Shown in pieces: positions 1 through 7,272 of a DNA stretch of 14,553 bases. The position numbers were made by a program, and so were the translations under genes. The stretch is taken from NCBI GenBank assembly GCA_025355485.1, contig JANXZP010000117.1, positions 1 to 14,553 of the forward strand, given 5' to 3'. The stretch comes from Pseudomonadota bacterium. Lineage in GTDB: Bacteria; Pseudomonadota; Gammaproteobacteria; Xanthomonadales; Xanthomonadaceae. The notes beneath the pieces were generated by a model. That model was given only the letters and a program-made list of their open reading frames with translations. It did no database searches and had not been told where the DNA came from. Within the stretch, counting starts at the first letter, position 1; each line of letters opens with the position of its first letter.

Positions 1-18
1 TGCGAATCGCGACGATCG

Positions 19-564
19 TCATTGCGCTGCATCGAGCGTGTCCCTGGTGATCGCATAGATATGCAGGTCGAGCAGGCGTCCGTGTTTCACCACCGCACGC
101 CGCAGCACCGCCTCGTGGACGAAACCGCAGCGCTCCAGCACGCGTATCGACGCATCGTTGTCGTCGAACACACGCGCCTGCAGACGATACAGTTTCAACT
201 CGCGCAGCGCATGCGGTACCAGCATGCGCACTGCGGCGGTCGCAATGCCCTCGCCCCAGTACGTGCGCCCCAACCAGTAACCGAGCTCGGCGTTGTGCCG
301 TTCCACGCCTTCGCCCGGATGCACGCCGATGCCGCCACTGGCGGCACCATTGATCTCGATGGCATACGCCTTCTCGGCTGTCAGGTGCATTGCGTGCGCA
401 ATGAAGGCATGCGCATCGTCGAGCGTGTACGGGTGCGGGAAGCGCTCGCCGAGACTGTGCGCGACCTGTGCGTCATTCGCATGGAACACCAGGTTGTCGG
501 CGTCTTCATCGCGCCACGGGCGCAAGGCGAAACCATCGCCTTCGATGCGCTCCGGCCAGCTCAT
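19..564 (-). CDS. GNAT family N-acetyltransferase (RimJ/RimL-like)
   Basis: This encodes a 181-residue protein that probably transfers an acetyl group from acetyl-CoA to an amine; the acceptor cannot be read from the sequence. The N-terminal part carries the GFALRPWRDEDA strand-helix typical of RimJ/RimL-type enzymes. The acetyl-CoA loop is visible as GRTYWGEGIATAA (residues 99-111), followed by the LYRLQARVFDDNDASIRVLERCGF stretch (about 125-148), which is the family's hallmark. The length matches the family (about 170-190). The ATG overlaps the stop codon of the upstream RND pump gene (ATGA, 4 bp), which fixes the start and suggests translational coupling. It is the last visible gene of the efflux operon, so a role in modifying a toxic compound or a ribosomal/other protein is possible but is only inference. 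Family assignment is firm, substrate unknown. Confidence 0.93.
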   Translation of the reverse strand: MSWPERIEGDGFALRPWRDEDADNLVFHANDAQVAHSLGERFPHPYTLDDAHAFIAHAMHLTAEKAYAIEINGAASGGIGVHPGEGVERHNAELGYWLGRTYWGEGIATAAVRMLVPHALRELKLYRLQARVFDDNDASIRVLERCGFVHEAVLRRAVVKHGRLLDLHIYAITRDTLDAAQ

Positions 565-3500
565 CCACCGTGGCCCGTGTCCACCGACGCGACTTCGGTA
601 TCGAGTTTGTCGAGCATGTGGGTGCGTTCTTCGGGCGAATGCGTGAAGCGCGCGACCAGCATGTAGAACGCGGGGATCACGAACAACGACAGCAGCGTGG
701 ACAACAGCACGCCGAACACCACGACCACGCCGATCGCACGCCGGCTCGCGGAGCCCGCGCCGTGCGCGAGCACCAGCGGCATCGCACCGGTGATTGTCGC
801 GACCGAAGTCATCAGGATCGGCCGCAGTCGCGTCGCTGCCGCGTTGAGGATCGCGTCGCGGATCGCCAGGCCTTCGTCGCGGCGCTGGTTGGCGAACTCC
901 ACGATCAGGATGCCGTTCTTCGCCGCGAGTCCGACCAGCATCACGATGCCGATCTGGCTGAACAGGTTGATCGTATTGCCGGTGAGCGCCAGCCCGATGA
1001 AGGCACCGAGCACTGCGAGCGGAACGGTGAGCATGATCACCAGCGGATGCATGAAGCTTTCGAACTGCGCGGCGAGCACCAGGAACACCACCAGCAATGC
1101 CATGCCGAAGGTGAACAGCGCCGCGCTGCCGGACTGCAGGTATTCGCGCGACTGGCCGTTGTAGTCGATGTTCGCGGTTCCAGGCAGGTCCTGGCGAACG
1201 ACCTGTTGTACCCAGGTGATCGCCTCGCCGAGCGTGTATCCCTGCGCGATGCCTGCAGTCAGCGTGATCGCACGCAGCCGGTTGAAACGATTCAAGGTGC
1301 CGGGCTCGGCGGTTTCCTTCACCGTCGCGACGCTCGACAGCGGCACCAACGTGTTGTTGCGCGAACGCAGGTACAGGTTCTGCATGTCGGTGAGGCTCGC
1401 GCGATGTTCGCGATCGGCCTGCACCAGCACATCGTATTCCAGCCCGTTGTCGACAAAGGTCGTCACCTGCTGCGACCCGAGCATCGCCTGCAAGGTGCTG
1501 CCGATTTCGCTGAGCGATACGCCGAGATCGGCGGCACGATTGCGATCCACGTTCACGCGCAACTGCGGGCGCGTTTCCTTGTAGTCCGAATCCACGTCCT
1601 TGAGTCCGTGATTGGCTTCCATGCGCTTCTGCAGGATGTCGCGCCATTGCACGAGCTGCGCGTAGTCCTCGCCCTGCAGCACGACCTGGAAGGGTTGGCC
1701 AGCGCCTCGCACCAGGCCGTTGCGCACCTGCGGTATCGCGCGCACGCCCGGGATCGTCGACAGGTCGCGACGGAGTTTCACCACCACGTCGTCGGCGCTG
1801 ATGCTGCGCTCGCCCCACGGCTTGAGGATCACGATCGCCGCGCCGCTATTCATCTCGCTGGCGCCGCCGCCGAATCCGGCGGGAATACGCGAATTGACCA
1901 TGATGACGGGTTTGTCGCCGCCTTCGTATTTCAGCAGGTGTTGTTCGACCTGCTTGACCTGCTTGACGGTGTAGTCGTAGCCCGCACCTTCCGGACCGGT
2001 GACGGTCACGAAGGTCGCGCCGCGATCCTCGGTCGGTGCGAGCTCGCGCGGCACGAACAGGAACAGCGCGACGATCGCCACGACCGCGGCCAGCATCGCC
2101 ATGATGAACAGCGACGGGTGCTTGATCGATCCCGCAAGGCGCCGCCGGTACCCGGATGTGATCGCGCCCAGTCGTGCATCCATCCAGTGGTTGAAGCCGG
2201 CTTTCTCGCGCGTATGCGGTTGCAACAGCAGCGAGCACATCATGGGGGTGAGGGTCAGCGCGACGAACGCAGAAATCGCGACCGCGCCGGCGAGCATCAC
2301 CGCAAGCTCGCGGAACAGGCGGCCGTTGTTGCCCTGCAGGAACGCCATCGGCACGAACACGGCCACCAATACGGCGGTCGTGGCGATCACCGCGAACGCG
2401 ACCTGCCGCGTGCCGCGCAGCGCGGCGAGCGACGGCGGTTCGCCCAGGTCGGAGCGTCGCTGGCAATTCTCCAGCACGACGATCGCGTCATCGACCACCA
2501 GTCCGATCGACAGCACCAGCGCAAGCAACGTCAGCAGGTTGATCGTGAATCCGAACGCCCACAGCGTGATGAAGGCTGCCAGTGCGCACACCGGCACCGT
2601 GACAGCCGGGATCATCGCCGCGCGCAGGCTGCCGAGGAAGAACCAGATCACGAGCAGTACCAGCGCGATCGCTTCGGCAAGCGTGGTGTAAACCTCGTGC
2701 ACCGCGGCATCGATGTACAGCGTCGAGTCGTAGGTGACGCCGAGTTTCATTCCCTGCGGCAAGGTCTTGTTGATCAACGCCTCGGCTTTCTTGGCGTCCT
2801 CCGCAACCTGCAATGCGTTCGCAGTCGATGTCTTGACGATGCCCAGGCCGAGCATGGGCTGGCCGTTGCCGGTGAAAAATGCGCGCCGTTCCGCCGACTC
2901 CAGCGCAACGCGCGCGATTTCGCCGAGCTGGGTCACGTGGCCGTCGCTGCCGCGCAGCACCGGCATGCGCGCGAATTGCTCGGCGTTCCGGTAACTGCGC
3001 TCGATGCGCACGTTGAAGTCGCGATCGACGGACTCGATGCTGCCGCCTGGAAGTTCGACGTTCTCGCGCAGCAGCGCATCCTGCACATCCGAGACCGTGA
3101 TTCCGCGCGCGGCCATCGCTGCGGCGTTCAACCAGATCCGCATCGAATAGGCCTGGCCACCGCCGAGCTGTACCTGGGCGACGCCATCGATGTTCGCGAG
3201 CCGATCGACGAGGTAACGGTTCGCGTAATCGGTCAGCTCGAGCGTGTTGAGTTTCGGGCTGGTGAGGTTCAACCACAGGATCACGTCCGCGTCGGCTGCG
3301 ACCTTCGCGATCTGCGGGCTCTGCACGCCGAGCGGGAGTTTCGACAATACCCGGCTGACCGCATCGCGCACGTCGTTCGCGGCGTTCTCGATGTCGCGCT
3401 TCTGGGTGAATTCGATCGTGATCGTCGAACGCCCGTCGCGGCTCGACGACTGCAGCAGGTTCACGCCCTCGATCCCGCTGACCGCGTCCTCGAGCACCTG

Positions 3501-3692
3501 CGTGATGCGCGTTTCCACGACCGCAGCGGACGCACCCGTATAGGTCGTGCTGACCGACACCACCGGCGGATCGATGTCGGGCAATTCGCGCAGCGGCAGG
3601 CTGCTGAATGCGATCGTGCCGAGTACGATCAGCAGCAGGCTCATCACGGTGGCCAGCACCGGACGCCGGATCGACAGGTCGGAGATGACCAC
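561..3692 (-). CDS. RND multidrug efflux pump permease (HAE1/AcrB-like)
   Basis: This is the inner-membrane proton/drug antiporter of a tripartite efflux system, 1043 residues, full length for the AcrB/MexB/MdtB class. It opens with the family N-terminus (SDLSIRRPVLATVMSLLLIVLG, first membrane helix) and the LRELPDIDPPVVSVSTTYTGAS segment. The proton-relay residues are intact: the aspartate pair in GLVVDDAIVVLEN (D401, D402) and the TM10 lysine in GLAAKNGILIVEFANQRR (about K925). The two large periplasmic loops lie at about 30-335 and 560-860. The start is GTG, preceded by GGAG six bases upstream; it begins 2 bp after the adaptor stop codon, so the genes are co-transcribed. Its stop overlaps the GNAT start. 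Substrates cannot be predicted. The shape resembles MexF/MdtB-type single pumps, but I do not assign a specific name. Confidence 0.97.
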   Translation of the reverse strand: MVISDLSIRRPVLATVMSLLLIVLGTIAFSSLPLRELPDIDPPVVSVSTTYTGASAAVVETRITQVLEDAVSGIEGVNLLQSSSRDGRSTITIEFTQKRDIENAANDVRDAVSRVLSKLPLGVQSPQIAKVAADADVILWLNLTSPKLNTLELTDYANRYLVDRLANIDGVAQVQLGGGQAYSMRIWLNAAAMAARGITVSDVQDALLRENVELPGGSIESVDRDFNVRIERSYRNAEQFARMPVLRGSDGHVTQLGEIARVALESAERRAFFTGNGQPMLGLGIVKTSTANALQVAEDAKKAEALINKTLPQGMKLGVTYDSTLYIDAAVHEVYTTLAEAIALVLLVIWFFLGSLRAAMIPAVTVPVCALAAFITLWAFGFTINLLTLLALVLSIGLVVDDAIVVLENCQRRSDLGEPPSLAALRGTRQVAFAVIATTAVLVAVFVPMAFLQGNNGRLFRELAVMLAGAVAISAFVALTLTPMMCSLLLQPHTREKAGFNHWMDARLGAITSGYRRRLAGSIKHPSLFIMAMLAAVVAIVALFLFVPRELAPTEDRGATFVTVTGPEGAGYDYTVKQVKQVEQHLLKYEGGDKPVIMVNSRIPAGFGGGASEMNSGAAIVILKPWGERSISADDVVVKLRRDLSTIPGVRAIPQVRNGLVRGAGQPFQVVLQGEDYAQLVQWRDILQKRMEANHGLKDVDSDYKETRPQLRVNVDRNRAADLGVSLSEIGSTLQAMLGSQQVTTFVDNGLEYDVLVQADREHRASLTDMQNLYLRSRNNTLVPLSSVATVKETAEPGTLNRFNRLRAITLTAGIAQGYTLGEAITWVQQVVRQDLPGTANIDYNGQSREYLQSGSAALFTFGMALLVVFLVLAAQFESFMHPLVIMLTVPLAVLGAFIGLALTGNTINLFSQIGIVMLVGLAAKNGILIVEFANQRRDEGLAIRDAILNAAATRLRPILMTSVATITGAMPLVLAHGAGSASRRAIGVVVVFGVLLSTLLSLFVIPAFYMLVARFTHSPEERTHMLDKLDTEVASVDTGHGG

Positions 3693-3694
3693 GG

Positions 3695-4750
3695 CTAACT
3701 CCGGTCAGGCGACGAGGATTTCTTCGCTTCGGTGCCCGCCTCCACGATCTTCGAACCATCGTGCAACTTGCCCGTGCCTTCCACCACCACGCGATCGCCC
3801 GCCTTGACCCCACCGACGATCTCGACCACACCCGGTTTGCGCGCGCCGATCGTGACCGGCACCTGCTGCACCTTGCCATCGGCAGCTACGAGGAACAGGA
3901 ACGATTGCTGGCCAACCTGCTGCAACGCGAGCTCCGGAACCAGCAATGCCTGTCGCGGCGGCAATTGCACTGCGACGTCCAGCAGCATGCCGGGACGCAG
4001 GTTGCGATCCGGGTTGGCGATCTCGGCACGCGCAGTGACCGCGCGCGTGACCGGATCGACACGCGAATCCAGCGAGGTGATCTTTCCGTCGAAGGCCTTG
4101 TCCGGATACGCATCGCTGTGAGCGATCACCGCCTGCCCATTCGACAGTTTTGGCAGGTAGCTATCGCCCAGGGTGAAATCGAGATTGATCGTCGACACGT
4201 CATCGAGCGTGGCGATCACGGCTCCCGGTGTCACCAGCGCACCCGGGCTGACTTGCCGCAATCCGAGCACGCCATCGAACGGCGCCGTGATCACGCGGTC
4301 GGACAACGAGGCGCGCACCGCGTCCATGCGCGCTTTCGCCGCATCGCGCGCGGCGCGCTGGGTGTCCAGTACGCTGGCAGCGATCAACTGGCGCGCGACC
4401 AGTCCCTGCTGACGCTCGAACAATTGTTCGGTGTTGCGATAGTTCGCAGCAGCCTCGTCGAGGCCGGCGATATCGGCCTGGTTCGACAGCGTGACCAGCA
4501 CTTGCCCGGCTTTGGCAAAATCGCCGCTGTCGAATTCGACCCGCTGGATCGTCTCGCTGACCTTCGCGGTGATGGTCACCGATTCGTTGGAGTGCGCGGT
4601 GCCGATCGCATCGATGGTGTCGGTCCACTCTGCGGGCTTGATCACGGTCGTGGTGACGGTCGCCGGCGCGTTGCCGCCAGTCTTGTCGGGAGTCTTGCCG
4701 CAGGCTGCGAGCAACAGGCCGAGCAGCAGTGCTGCGAGAATTCGGATCAT
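3695..4750 (-). CDS. Efflux RND transporter periplasmic adaptor subunit (MFP/HlyD family), lipoprotein
   Basis: This is the membrane fusion protein that links the RND pump to an outer-membrane channel, 351 residues. The N-terminus is a lipoprotein signal: a leucine-rich helix ending LLLAAC with the lipidated cysteine at residue 17, so the protein should be anchored by lipid and exposed to the periplasm. Next come a lipoyl-type half motif (SVTITAKVSETIQRVEFDSGD), an alpha-hairpin rich in A/R/Q (about residues 95-155), the second lipoyl half (DRVITAPFDGVLGLRQVSPGALV), a beta-barrel, and a membrane-proximal domain (GVKAGDRVVVEGTGKLHDGSKI). The chosen ATG is the only one that puts the signal peptide at the very N-terminus; a longer reading would add charged residues from the intergenic repeat. 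The gene lies 2 bp upstream of its pump partner. Confidence 0.96.
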   Translation of the reverse strand: MIRILAALLLGLLLAACGKTPDKTGGNAPATVTTTVIKPAEWTDTIDAIGTAHSNESVTITAKVSETIQRVEFDSGDFAKAGQVLVTLSNQADIAGLDEAAANYRNTEQLFERQQGLVARQLIAASVLDTQRAARDAAKARMDAVRASLSDRVITAPFDGVLGLRQVSPGALVTPGAVIATLDDVSTINLDFTLGDSYLPKLSNGQAVIAHSDAYPDKAFDGKITSLDSRVDPVTRAVTARAEIANPDRNLRPGMLLDVAVQLPPRQALLVPELALQQVGQQSFLFLVAADGKVQQVPVTIGARKPGVVEIVGGVKAGDRVVVEGTGKLHDGSKIVEAGTEAKKSSSPDRS

Positions 4751-4761
4751 CTGCGATCTCA

Positions 4762-4944
4762 AGTCCCTCTCCCATCGGGGCAAGTCGGTCCGCTTGCGAG
4801 CCACTGGCTCGCGGATCGATGAGCGCCCTTGCGCGAAGCGCGACGGCCGGGGTGTGGGTTGGGGTGAGGGGCGCAAGTGTTGAGCTTCATACCAATACCA
4901 ACCCCTCATCCGCCTTCGACACCTTCTCCCGATGGGAGAAGGAT
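4762..4944. repeat. Intergenic repeat with inverted ends and several hairpins (REP/MITE-like)
   Basis: The 246 bp gap between the MarR gene and the adaptor gene contains a palindromic, C/G-tract-rich element. TCTCCCATCGGG at 4768-4779 is the exact reverse complement of CCCGATGGGAGA at 4928-4939. Inner arms also pair roughly: GGTTGGGGTGAGGGG (4857-4871) against CCCCTCATCC (about 4902-4911). Local hairpins include a 9 bp stem with a GAT loop at 4922-4942 and GCGAGCC-act-GGCTCGC at 4796-4812. Motifs of this style are recurrent intergenic repeats in Xanthomonadales and related genomes (known from general experience, not searched here). No coding capacity is seen. Transcripts from marR into the pump genes would have to cross this structure, and its left end sits just upstream of the adaptor start. 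Confidence 0.6.
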
Positions 4945-4996
4945 ATTTTCGGAGGTTCGCCGAGCGCGCGGTCATTCGGATGACACGATGATGTGC

Positions 4997-5461
4997 TCAT
5001 GCGCCATCGTCTGCCTTGGTTGATGGTCGCGCCTGCCCGCCAAGCCGTTCCTTCAGTGTGGCCATGACGTGCTCGGTCGTCTCCAGATCCGACAGCGCGA
5101 TGCCGGCGAACACTTCTTCGCGCAGTTCGCTCGCGATGCGATCGACGCCCGCCATCACCATCGCCGAGCCCGGTGCGAGGTGCAGCCGCCAGCAGCGGCG
5201 GTCGGTCGGGTCGGGGCGGCGTTCGATGAAGCCGGCCTTTTCCAGCCGGTCCAGTACCCGTCCGACTGCGATCGGCGCGAGTTCCAGATCCTCGGCCAAT
5301 GCGACCTGGGTCAGGCCCTCGACCCGTTCGATCCGTCGCAACGCCCGCCATTGCACGCGGGTCAGGCCCAGATGGGCCGCGCGGCGGTCGAACTCGCGAC
5401 GATACAGCCGGGTCACGTCGCCGATCAGGAATCCCAGGGTCGAGGTGATGGATTGGTCCAT
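4997..5461 (-). CDS. MarR family transcriptional regulator
   Basis: This is a 154-residue winged-helix regulator, likely a dimeric repressor of the efflux genes that follow it on the same strand. The winged helix-turn-helix is visible: helix-turn-helix at about residues 49-76 (GLTQVALAEDLELAPIAV then GRVLDRLEKAGFIERR) and the wing with the MarR signature DPTDRR at 84-89. Flanking helices at about 5-48 and 100-140 would form the dimer interface. The length is normal for the family. The ATG is preceded by TAAAGG about 4 bases upstream, a plausible ribosome binding site. The first gene downstream is the adaptor, 246 bp away and separated by a hairpin-rich repeat. Regulation of the pump and of itself is inferred from position, as in the emrR and mexR loci. 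Confidence 0.93.
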   Translation of the reverse strand: MDQSITSTLGFLIGDVTRLYRREFDRRAAHLGLTRVQWRALRRIERVEGLTQVALAEDLELAPIAVGRVLDRLEKAGFIERRPDPTDRRCWRLHLAPGSAMVMAGVDRIASELREEVFAGIALSDLETTEHVMATLKERLGGQARPSTKADDGA

Positions 5462-5489
5462 TCGGCCTTTATAGATGCTTAGGACATCA

Positions 5490-5510
5490 ATGACATGTGG
5501 ATTAAGTCAT
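5490..5510. promoter_or_regulatory. Candidate MarR operator upstream of the regulator gene
   Basis: An imperfect dyad, ATGAC-N11-GTCAT, lies 29 to 49 bases upstream of the MarR start codon. It overlaps a second short repeat, GACAT at 5483-5487 and again at 5492-5496. The area is the most AT-rich stretch of this gap. MarR proteins usually bind palindromes of about 16-22 bp over their own promoter, so this is a reasonable autoregulatory site. The dyad arms are short and no other copy was found to support it, hence the low confidence. Confidence 0.35.
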
Positions 5511-5548
5511 GGTCGGCCGCACGGCTTGCTGAACCGCCGTAACGACAA

Positions 5549-5567
5549 CGCCGGCACAGGGCCGGCG
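5549..5567 (-). terminator. Candidate intrinsic terminator after the aldolase gene
   Basis: A perfect 7 bp GC stem (CGCCGGC / GCCGGCG) with a 5-base loop lies 29 bases beyond the aldolase stop codon. Read on the minus strand it is followed by TTGTCGTTA, a broken T-tract. The stem is strong but the T-run is weak, so termination may be partial. It separates the aldolase from the MarR gene downstream on the same strand. Confidence 0.45.
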
Positions 5568-5595
5568 GCGTGTGTGCGGATCAACTCGGCGCGGA

Positions 5596-6600
5596 TCAGC
5601 CGTTCCACTGCCCCAGCGCCGCCATGCCGTTGTCGCGGGCACGGGCATGGACCATCTTCTGCGCATCGGCCACGTTCGCGGCGATGTTCGCGCCCCATAT
5701 CTTCAGCGCCGCTGACTGCATCGCGCGGCCGTAGCTGAAAGACAGCGGCCACGGGTGTGGGCCCATGCGATTCATCGCGTCCAGATGCGCGGTCGCGTCG
5801 CGGTCGGACTGGCCGCCGGAGAGGAACACGATGCCCGGCAACACGGCCGGAACGGTCGTCTTGAGGCAGCGCAGGGTCGCATCGGCGACTTCCTCGACGC
5901 CGGCCTGATCCGGGCAATCCTTGCCGGACACGACCATGCTGGCTTTCAGGATCGTGCCTTCGAGCAACACGTTGTGCTCGTACAGCGCGCCGAACAGGGA
6001 ACGCAGGGTGACTTCGGTGACTTCGTAGCAGACCTCGATGTCGTGCTCGCCATCCATCAGCACTTCGGGTTCGACCATCGGCACCAACCCGGTTTCCTGG
6101 CACAGCGCGGCGTAGCGCGCGAGTGCGTGGCAGTTCGATTCGATGCAATTGCCGGACGGAATGTCGTCGCCGATGGTGATCACCGCGCGCCATTTCGCGA
6201 AGCGCGCACCGAGCTTTGCGTATTCCTTGAGTCGATCGCGCAAGCCGTCGAGGCCTTCGGTCACCAGCTCGCCCGGAAATCCGGCCAGTGCCTGCGGACC
6301 CTTGTCGACCTTGATGCCCGGGATGATGCCGGCCTTGGCCATCACGGTCGCGAACGGCACGCCGTCGCGGGTTTTCTGGCGCAGGGTTTCGTCGTACAAG
6401 ATCGCGCCCGAAATGTGTTCGCCCAGCCCCGGCGTGGTCAGCAACATTTCGCGATAGGCGCGGCGATTCTCTTCGCTGTTCTCCACGCCCACGCCCTGGA
6501 AGCGCTTGGCGATGGTGTTGGTGGACTCGTCGATCGCGATGATGCCCTTGCCTGCGGCCACCATGGCCTGGGCGGTGTCGGCAAGCTGGTCGATGCTCAT
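5596..6600 (-). CDS. fba: Class I fructose-bisphosphate aldolase
   Basis: This cytoplasmic enzyme cleaves fructose 1,6-bisphosphate to dihydroxyacetone phosphate and glyceraldehyde 3-phosphate and runs in reverse for gluconeogenesis. The 334-residue chain is the animal/plant-type class I enzyme that forms a Schiff base and needs no metal. Visible landmarks are AIDES (D24), KVDKG (K97-K100), AKWRAV (K136), MVEPEVL (E178, E180) and the Schiff-base lysine in LLEGTILKASMV (K219), followed by the phosphate-binding FLSGGQSDRDA. Compared with eukaryotic enzymes it ends early, at about ALGQWNG, and lacks the flexible C-terminal tail with the conserved tyrosine. It follows pyruvate kinase and a small exported protein on the same strand, but an 81 bp gap with a TATAAT box suggests its own promoter. 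Confidence 0.97.
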   Translation of the reverse strand: MSIDQLADTAQAMVAAGKGIIAIDESTNTIAKRFQGVGVENSEENRRAYREMLLTTPGLGEHISGAILYDETLRQKTRDGVPFATVMAKAGIIPGIKVDKGPQALAGFPGELVTEGLDGLRDRLKEYAKLGARFAKWRAVITIGDDIPSGNCIESNCHALARYAALCQETGLVPMVEPEVLMDGEHDIEVCYEVTEVTLRSLFGALYEHNVLLEGTILKASMVVSGKDCPDQAGVEEVADATLRCLKTTVPAVLPGIVFLSGGQSDRDATAHLDAMNRMGPHPWPLSFSYGRAMQSAALKIWGANIAANVADAQKMVHARARDNGMAALGQWNG

Positions 6601-6634
6601 GTGCGGGTCCGGTGTTGGCTGCGGGAAGCCTGTG

Positions 6635-6640
6635 ATTATA
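6635..6640 (-). promoter_or_regulatory. Candidate -10 box (TATAAT) for the aldolase gene
   Basis: The minus strand reads a perfect TATAAT here, 34 bases upstream of the aldolase ATG, predicting a leader of about 27 nt. No good -35 (TTGACA-like) hexamer is visible at 16-18 bp spacing; GGAAAC is nearest. A consensus -10 in a GC-rich intergenic gap is unlikely by chance, so independent transcription of fba is probable. Confidence 0.55.
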
Positions 6641-6681
6641 CCGGAGGCATCGAATTGGTTTCCGAACGTATCGGCATTGCC

Positions 6682-7272
6682 TTATTTTCCATCCCCCAAG
6701 GCAGCGGCAATCTGCTCAGCGCTAGGTGCGGGTACGATCACAGCCTCGCGCACGCCATGTTCCGCCACCCACGATGCCAAGTCTGTGATCTCGCAGGTAG
6801 CAAGCATCAGAGAATTCAAACGGAGTTTCTGGGCTGCATCAAGCTTCACGGCCCATTTGGCGTCCAAATAGACAATTGGATAGGTCGTGAAAACTTCTTG
6901 CTTCTGGACATTGTCCTTGGTTGGACGATAGTGAAAGTCTGAAAGGCTTTGCGACATGATCGAGGCAAGCATCGTCTCGTCTTGATGATGTTTCCCTTGG
7001 GGATCGATTGCCACCTTCAGGAGCCGCAATCTGGTCGGCGATCCATTGGAGTCGATCACGAATCCCACATTGATGCAGCCCACAGGCCCTTGTTTCATTC
7101 GTCCGTCGATCTCAATCATCGCGAGTTCGCGAGGTTTTCCACCAACCTCCAAATTCCAGTACGCATCAAGCTTCGCCTTGTCGACAATCTTGATATCACC
7201 GGCGTCAACAACGGGAAGCCAAACGAACAGCAACGTCACTGCGATCACGATCTTGCCAATCGAGCGAATCAT
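6682..7272 (-). CDS. Small exported protein with TonB C-terminal-like domain, function unknown
   Basis: The 196-residue product starts with a signal peptide (MIRSIGKIVIAVTLLFVWLPVVDA, probable cleavage near residue 24), so it should act in the periplasm. Residues about 62-136 read like a TonB-C-type fold: GPVGCINVGFVIDSNGSP, then MLASIMSQSLSDFHYRP, then YPIVYL, matching the pattern seen in energy-transducer C-termini. There is no membrane anchor plus proline-rich linker, so it is not a standard TonB. Two cysteines (C66, C160) could form a disulfide. Its ATG overlaps the pyk stop as TGATG, with GGGGGAG five to six bases upstream; an adjacent GTG one codon earlier is possible but badly spaced. 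GC content is visibly lower than in its neighbours, which hints at separate origin. The fold assignment is by eye and tentative. Confidence 0.75.
   Translation of the reverse strand: MIRSIGKIVIAVTLLFVWLPVVDAGDIKIVDKAKLDAYWNLEVGGKPRELAMIEIDGRMKQGPVGCINVGFVIDSNGSPTRLRLLKVAIDPQGKHHQDETMLASIMSQSLSDFHYRPTKDNVQKQEVFTTYPIVYLDAKWAVKLDAAQKLRLNSLMLATCEITDLASWVAEHGVREAVIVPAPSAEQIAAALGDGK

Noticed and set aside
565..1818. Extension of the GNAT frame far upstream on the minus strand
   Set aside because: The extra sequence lies inside the pump gene in another frame, is arginine-rich and has no domain. The ATGA overlap gives a natural start at 564.
468..3698. Very long open frame (over 1000 codons) on the plus strand, antisense to the RND pump gene
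   Set aside because: Its translation is dominated by R, H, Q, D and E with no domain pattern, as expected for the complement of a GC-rich gene. The pump on the minus strand has full family motifs.
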